Shown one piece after another: positions 58,210 through 64,000 of a DNA stretch of 64,000 bases (its first letter is position 1; each line of letters starts with the position of its first letter). The notes under the pieces are model-generated. The model did no database searches and was not told the DNA's origin. It worked only from the letters and a program-made list of their open reading frames with translations. Location: NCBI GenBank assembly GCA_963995525.1, contig OZ023205.1:65139427-65203426 (forward strand). The letters run 5' to 3'. Source of the stretch: Escarpia spicata. Its lineage: Eukaryota > Annelida > Polychaeta > Sabellida > Siboglinidae. A program made the translations under genes and the position numbers.

Positions 58210-60500
58210 GTTACATTGCCAGTTGTCGCTGTGAATGCAAGCTTGCTTTTGATAGTATCATATCGTGAACTGTTTTATTAATGCATGAATAATTAATTGG
58301 GGCCAATGTGACTGCAATTACTGAATTAGCCTACATTTCAGAATATGGGAACGACTTTTTTTGCTATGATATAGTTCGTGTTCATTATAAGTTGGTAACT
58401 GTGATTATGCACACGATTGTGAATAGTTAAGTTCAATTAAAAGTTGTAGGCTGCATGCATCAAATAATTTTGATAATAATAATAACAAATAATGAATTTA
58501 CTAAGGATAGTATTATTATTAGGATATTATAATTACTACACTGGGCAAAATCTATAGATTCACCGTCTTGTGGTGTTTGTTTTGTACTGACAATTGAATT
58601 GGGAGAGAATATGTGTATGTATTAGTGTACAATTGATGAAAATGGCTTTCATAAATCTAATCTACCTGTAATCATAATAATTTTATTATTATGCCCAATG
58701 ATACATGTTTAGCTTTGATCATACTTAGCCTAGATTGTGAGTGCATTGAGTAGATGTAAACGTCAAATCAATTGTCACACAGTTTATTCATGCACACCAT
58801 CTTGACTATAATATTATAACTGGTTTGCTAAACAAATAAGACTCAATGTCATTATAGTACGTGTTATAATTCAATGTCCCTGGATTTCTCTAACGCAATG
58901 TTCGTGGAGTTCTAGTACTCAACAAGAATAATGATTAACTAAAAGCATATCTATACCAAATGTTCAGTTCAACATGCCTCTACCAACGTTCACAATTTCT
59001 TTTCCAATCATTTTCGTACGAGTGATCGTGAATGTCACTTCATAAGTTAAGTTTCTCACGTGCTCTATGGTTTCTCCCTGATCTACGAAGATTCGCACTG
59101 GTTGTACAGTTTTGTTCAGATGTGTGGGGAGATTCCATCTCTGGCTGAGTTACGTCATGCGGTACGTGTCTGATGGTACGTCATGTGGTATGTCAGGCAG
59201 TACGTCACGTGGTACGAAAGCAGTACGTCAGGCAGTTCTGCATGAACAGGTTCCTCCGGAATCAGTTTGGGAGACAATTCAAGAGGCAGTTCAGAAGATG
59301 GTCTTCTCCGGCACCGAGCTATCACCAATCACACAACGACTCCTCACATGGCCAATGTGTCTACGCACTACTCTCCCATCCTCGAGGCGAACGTGGACTG
59401 AATGACACGGCGCCAGTCCGTTCCACGATAACGTCACTGAGCCATTTTGTTTTGCCACTGAAGTTAATAACTTGTTCTACAACAACACCGGGCGCAACCT
59501 GCTGGAGATCGGAAGCGAGGCTCTGTGTAATCGACTTCCAGCGAGGCCGGACCCCAATGTATTGTGTGCCAACACCACGTTGAAGATTCCTTGACGGTGT
59601 CACACCTGCCTAATCTACAATTGCATTGGCTTGTTCTTCGTTCAGGCCAAGGGCTTCAAGGGTTCGCCCAAACAGAAACGGCTCTATAACAAGCCTCTTG
59701 TACGATGCACTGCAATGGAATGAATAACACCTAAAGAGAAAGCATGTACAGCCTGATACAGAAGATACATACAATTAACACATAAAAAACTGCACTATTT
59801 CCCATTTATATTAATTAAATCGACCAAATGGTCTCCAAGGAATCAGTGTTAGAATAACACTTCCCTTACAAATGTGTTGCTTAGTGAATTTGTTACTTGA
59901 AGTTAGTGATCTGTCAATGAAATGCAGAGTTTTGCATCCGCTCGTGCAGCTTCATTATTTTGACTATGAAATTCAAATAGGCTATTAAAATAGTACAGAG
60001 TTCGGCGCAAAAGAACGTTAGATTTGACGAGCCATTGTATAGAGACAGCACTTTTAAAAGATTGTAGCGATATGACATCTAGTAAGCATATATCGTTAGA
60101 TTATACCTACTTTCACCTTAAAAGCTTTACAATTCAGGTGCTAATAAGACGTGATTCACTGAGTTAAACAAACTAACGACTGCCATAAATTGGACATACA
60201 TATATCCATGTATAATTAGATCAATTATCCTTATTCTTGTAAGTTAGAGAGATGACAATTTTCTCAAATTGTTTGGCACCAGATATCACGTTTCGGTGGA
60301 ATATATCGTTGTTTGTTTTGTGGTCTCGCATGCCTGCTTTGCCTGCATAAGCGGTGCTACCGCAACCTAAAACATGTGAAACGTGTCAGAATAAATTCAT
60401 AAATAAATACCCTTGTCTATGAGCAATGCATCAAAACCGAAAGGTTATTAAAACAGAAAGGAAGGTATAGAACAAATAATGCACAATGAATTATGTTTTA
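58210..60500. other. Gene-poor stretch
   Basis: AT-rich with no recognised gene. At 59150-59240 there is a short irregular tandem repeat of GTACGTCA[T/C]G(T)GGTA units. Two overlapping GC-richer ORFs (59112-59405 and 59173-59583) cover it, with no known motif. Confidence 0.35.
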
Positions 60501-60507
60501 ACAAAAC

Positions 60508-60605
60508 ATTTCGTCGTTGAAATATCTGGTCGGCGCAGAAGTCATATGCGCACAAGCGGAAATAGATAACCGAATGTTTCAGTACTTAGACGAAACATTC
60601 AATCG
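60508..60605 (+). repeat. Dispersed repeat, second copy
   Basis: About 95 bp closely matching 57975-58072 in the same orientation (TCGTCGTTGAAATATCTGGT, CGGCGCAGAAGTCATATGCG). The short ORF at 60517-60747 starts inside it and is not supported as a gene. Confidence 0.65.
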
Positions 60606-61076
60606 TGATTTAAATCAGCTTGATTTAAATCGCCAACCCTACACATGGGTATGCCATGTCATGGGCAACATGGCAAATAGTATTACTACAAGCTATAGTA
60701 TACTATTACCATATTCCGGCTCAATAGTTATGTGTACAGTACAGTAACTTATAGCATTTTATATATTAAATTGGTGGACTAGCTAACCATTATTGGTCAC
60801 CAAAAACATGAGGCATAACTGTTCCATATGCCAGGGGGAAAGTTTAGGGTTATGTTTATCCTTTCTAAAGGTTATTTGGAAATAATTAAGGTAGCACTAT
60901 GTTTGTATTTACACTTGCATTGTATATAAATCTATCTGTTCGTGCTGATCGTCAGTTATAAATAGCCTAGACTGCCTATGGGTATGCCTATAGAATAACT
61001 ATGTCAATGCCTATGCACATGCCATCTCGAATGGCTATGCCTTGGGCTTGGCTATGGCAGCTATGACTACATCTAT

Positions 61077-61345
61077 GTAGGGCGCAGTGGCCCAGTGGTA
61101 GAGTCCTGGGCTGCCGTGTCGATCAGTTCACTCGGAATGAGTACCTGGCTATAGACAGTGGTGGATATTTGAGTACGATTAGTCTTCGCGCATCAATTGC
61201 AGCGTGGCTGGATGCTTCTCACATAAGTTGAGATGGTGTTCGACTGAACAGGTCTGCCAGGGGAGTAAAGTGTAAAGCGCCTTGACCAGTCCTGAGGACT
61301 GGTCCAGACACTGCGCTATATATAACAACTTACCTTTACTTTTAT
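61077..61345 (+). mobile_element. tRNA-derived SINE
   Basis: Head GGGCGCAGTGGCCCAGTGGT with A box TGGCCCAGTGG at 61088-61098; the B box is decayed. Body and tail: GTGGATATTTGAGTACG, CAGCGTGGCTGGATGCTTCT, CTGCCAGGGGAGTAAAGTGT, AAAGCGCCTTGACCAGTCCT, GCGCTATATATAACAACTTA. Plus-strand member of the family at 27535, 39519 and 40848. Confidence 0.8.
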
Positions 61346-61349
61346 GTCG

Positions 61350-62880
61350 TGTATGCTAAACTTTATAGGCTTAGACCTTAATTGCATAATTTAGGTATAC
61401 TCATTGCCATTAGCATGTACCCTACCAACAGCCATCGTCATGATATAAGGTAATAAATTATAGGTCGAGGCTTGGGAAAAGCAAAAATAATGTTATTAAT
61501 AACGTAACCTTAACTTAATCCACAATACTGAAACTAACCCATGGCTAAGTTCCTATGCCCATGTCATAGCTATAGGGACATAGCCATGGCATAGGCATAG
61601 CCATGGCATAGGCCATAGCTGTAGCCATGACATAGCCATAGGTTATAGGCATTGCGGGCATATTAGGCAGTCTTAGTATCAGATTAAGACTAGTCTTAAA
61701 CTCAGCCTAAGCCTAAGGCTAAACCTAAACAAAGTGGAAGAAGTGTTGCAGCCGGGGGGGGGGGGCATGGATGTAATGCAAGTGTCAGTCAGTGCCACTG
61801 ACAGTGTCAGTGAACAAGCTAGAGCCTAGCCCTAGGCTACCCGTGTGTCGGCCACAGAATGACAGATCAGATGGGTACAGCTACCACGTCCAACCATAGC
61901 TATAACTATGCAGGTGTACATGTAAAAATTACATTAGTCCAATGCAAATGGTAATTCCAATATAATTCGGAACTTACAGTCACCTGGGCACGCTGCAACA
62001 TCCAACGACCGATTATGACAGTAAGCTTGCCGGGAAATTTGCACGTGACTCAATATGACCCATATAGGGCACCGAAAATCGACCATATATTTCAAGACGA
62101 AATGTTTCAGTACAACGCGCGTGATCCGGTAACGCACGACCGCAGCGGCGCAGATTAGCACAAATATGGTTGTATTTTCGTAACATAAAATATGTCTTGG
62201 ATGATGTTGAATGGTGGAACTAATGCACTGACGTATCAATGTTAAGCTAAACTCAAGTTAAAACGGCGAAATCGAGATGGGTCCGGATTCGACAAAAGTG
62301 CCCCGCTTGCTTGCCGGATTCGCTTGCTGGCGTCATCGTCCACTTGCTCGCCGGTGAGTGATGCCGGACGCGCCGTTGTCCGCCTGCTTGCTGCTCGAAA
62401 TCTCAGCGAAAGGGGAAGTAGATGCAACTTCAGATACAAGCATTTAGACCATTTTGGTTGATTTAAGACAAGCAACGGTCCACCAGAAATCAGGTTAGCC
62501 ACATCCACAAGATGACGCTGTACATACGGCCTGATACGGGAATGTTTGCGACTTCGAGTTTTAATGTAGAATTCGGTGATTAAAAAGATATTCATATAAC
62601 ATACAACTTAATTACTTACAGTGGATTACGTTGCTTGTATAGGACACCGTTACTTATACAGTAATCGTTTGTACATCGGGTGGAATTAGTCAGGTGCAGT
62701 TAAGTCTGCTCTTGCATCATCCAAGTCACCAAGTGACCAACAAAGCCGGCAACGACATTGTGTCTATATAAACTTGGCTCATTTGGGTGTACGCTTAATG
62801 GGGACGATGTTTTGACATATTTTACCGTCTGAAATATGTTATTAAGCGTACTGTGCGCTAATTAGAATGAATACGGGGTA
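61350..62880. other. No recognised gene; CATAGCCATGG-rich tract
   Basis: 61540-61660 (and more loosely 60980-61075) is a patchwork of GGCATAGCCATGGC and CATAGCTATAGC phrases, locally palindromic. A run of ten G lies at about 61755. Minus-strand ORFs 61934-62239 and 62242-62595 have no recognised motif. Confidence 0.4.
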
Positions 62881-62889
62881 CTTAGTGGT

Positions 62890-62943
62890 AGCTGTAGTAG
62901 TAGTAGTAGTAGAACTAGTAGTAGTAGTAGTACTAGTAGTAGT

Positions 62944-62976
<33 letters not shown>

Positions 62977-63058
62977 GGTACTAGTAGAAGTAGTAGTAGT
63001 AGTAGTAATAGTAGTAATAGTAGTAGCAGTAGTAGTAATAGTAGTAGTATTAGCAGTG
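62890..63058. repeat. Compound (AGT)n/(AGC)n microsatellite
   Basis: About 170 bases of AGT triplets with interspersed AGC, AGA and ACT units. The Val/Ala and Thr-rich ORFs on the two strands are artefacts. Confidence 0.97.
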
Positions 63059-63624
63059 TTTTGCATATAGTATGAATTACCGTGCGTGCATGTATACAGA
63101 GTTTCGAAGTTAATATACAGCTCGGTATAATAAGTCAACCCAAGCAAAAACCGCTGTCACCTAAAATAGATACCTAACCTACTACTACATATCTTGAAAT
63201 GAACCACATTTATTTCGTAGTGGTACATGTACTATGTTTCGGTAGTTAAATAATGTCTGATAATGTGTATGTGGTAGCACAATTAGTCAAAACAATGGTA
63301 TATGTAACTGTATCCGTTGCGTGTAAACCGGTGTAGTTGTTGCAACAAGAACGTACTGCATCAATCCTGTAAGTCACTGAGTGTTAACGAAATATTTCCT
63401 GTGACTGTACACATGTTTATTTACATCTCATCATCGTTATGAAATTAAAGTACCCATAATACTGTACAATAATATATGTTGCACATACCAAAAAAATATA
63501 CAACCACTACAACGCGTGACACATGTACAATGTTATTTCTCAACAGGTTACTACGTAGTTAGTTTATCGTTACAAATGCCATTAAACCGGTGGCTCCATC
63601 TAGCGGATTTATGTAACCTTGGTG

Positions 63625-63870
63625 AGTAGGTGGATGGGTGGGTGGGTGGGTGGGTGAGTGAGTGAGTGAGTGAGTGAGTGAGTGAGTGAGTGAGTGAGTG
63701 AGTGAGTGAGTGAGTGAGTGAGTGAGTGAGTGAGTGAGTGAGTGAGTGAGTGAGTGAGTGAGTGAGTGAGTGAGTGAGTGAGTGAGTGAGTGAGTGAGTG
63801 AGTGAGTGAGTGAGTGAGTGAGTGAGTGAGTGAGTGAGTGAGTGAGTGAGTGAGTGAGTGAGTGAATGAG
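63625..63870. repeat. (GTGG)n then (GTGA)n microsatellite
   Basis: About five GTGG units followed by close to 55 GTGA units, then GTGC/GTTT-type degenerate tetramers to about 63940. The His/Ser/Leu/Thr ORF on the minus strand is an artefact. Confidence 0.98.
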
Positions 63871-64000
63871 GGTGTGTGCGTGCGTGCGTGCTTGCGTGTT
63901 TGCTTGCGTGCGTGCGTGCGTGTTTGCGTGTGTGTGTGTTTTATTTTTCTAAACAAGCTGGCCATCTTGCAAAAAATTACAATCCGAGAAGCTGTTTCTC

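Noticed and set aside
61660..61735. Telomere-like CCTAAG/CCTAAA phrases
   Set aside because: Too few and irregular units; not a tandem array of a telomeric hexamer.
63609..63965. 118-codon His/Ser/Leu/Thr repeat protein
   Set aside because: Translation of the (GTGA)n microsatellite.

Overview
The window is animal nuclear DNA, probably from an aquatic invertebrate; I cannot name the species. It is AT-rich outside one island, has GT-AG style exon edges, long microsatellites, tRNA-derived SINEs, several LINE lineages, LTR retroelement pieces and satellite arrays, and no bacterial-style gene clusters. Most of it is a graveyard of mobile elements. Very little host coding sequence is visible: one pair of phase-compatible exons (3898-4069 and 6252-6481), the second of which is duplicated at 21110-21339.

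The outstanding object is a structurally complete Polinton/Maverick (adintovirus-like) element at 43649-56635, about 13.0 kb. It has terminal inverted repeats of roughly 400-430 bp and is flanked on both sides by the identical 6-bp duplication TTTGTC (43643-43648 and 56636-56641). Plus-strand order: NADAR-domain protein, packaging ATPase, small basic protein with hydrophobic tail, conserved alpha/beta-type Polinton protein, tiny membrane protein, rve integrase, second membrane protein, penton-like minor capsid protein, small basic virion protein, hexon-like major capsid protein, adenain-like protease. From the right end, convergent on the minus strand: a tandemly duplicated C2H2 zinc-finger gene and the protein-primed family B DNA polymerase. 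Nearly every gene carries stops (all three stop codons) and/or frameshifts, and the protease has lost its histidine, so this is a dead copy. The NADAR gene at the left end is the least expected cargo.

Layout left to right: 1-0.8 kb decayed acidic-tailed coding fragment; 1.2-3.85 kb jockey-like LINE (minus); 3.9-6.5 kb two host exons whose intron carries a CR1-like LINE; 8.7-9.5 kb two tyrosine-recombinase remnants; 10.85-11.43 kb a 40-bp satellite; 11.5-12.7 kb a second satellite built of NFI-like palindromes; 13.1-13.77 kb an SGNH-hydrolase remnant; 15.3-15.56 kb (CT)n; 15.7-19.47 kb gag-only LTR element; 19.47-21.68 kb second copy of the exon/LINE block; 21.8-24.2 kb longer CR1-like LINE; 24.5 kb fold-back element; 24.7-30.9 kb gene-poor; 31-35 kb two more pieces of the same LTR family around a (GT)n tract; 35-38.2 kb dispersed repeats; 38.4-42.9 kb LINE ends and SINEs; 43.6-56.6 kb Polinton; 56.6-64 kb dispersed repeats, one SINE and three microsatellites.

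In the Polinton, the polymerase, integrase and zinc-finger gene would have served replication and integration, and the ATPase, protease and two jelly-roll capsid proteins virion assembly. This functional picture comes from knowledge of the family. The gene calls rest on motifs visible in the translations.
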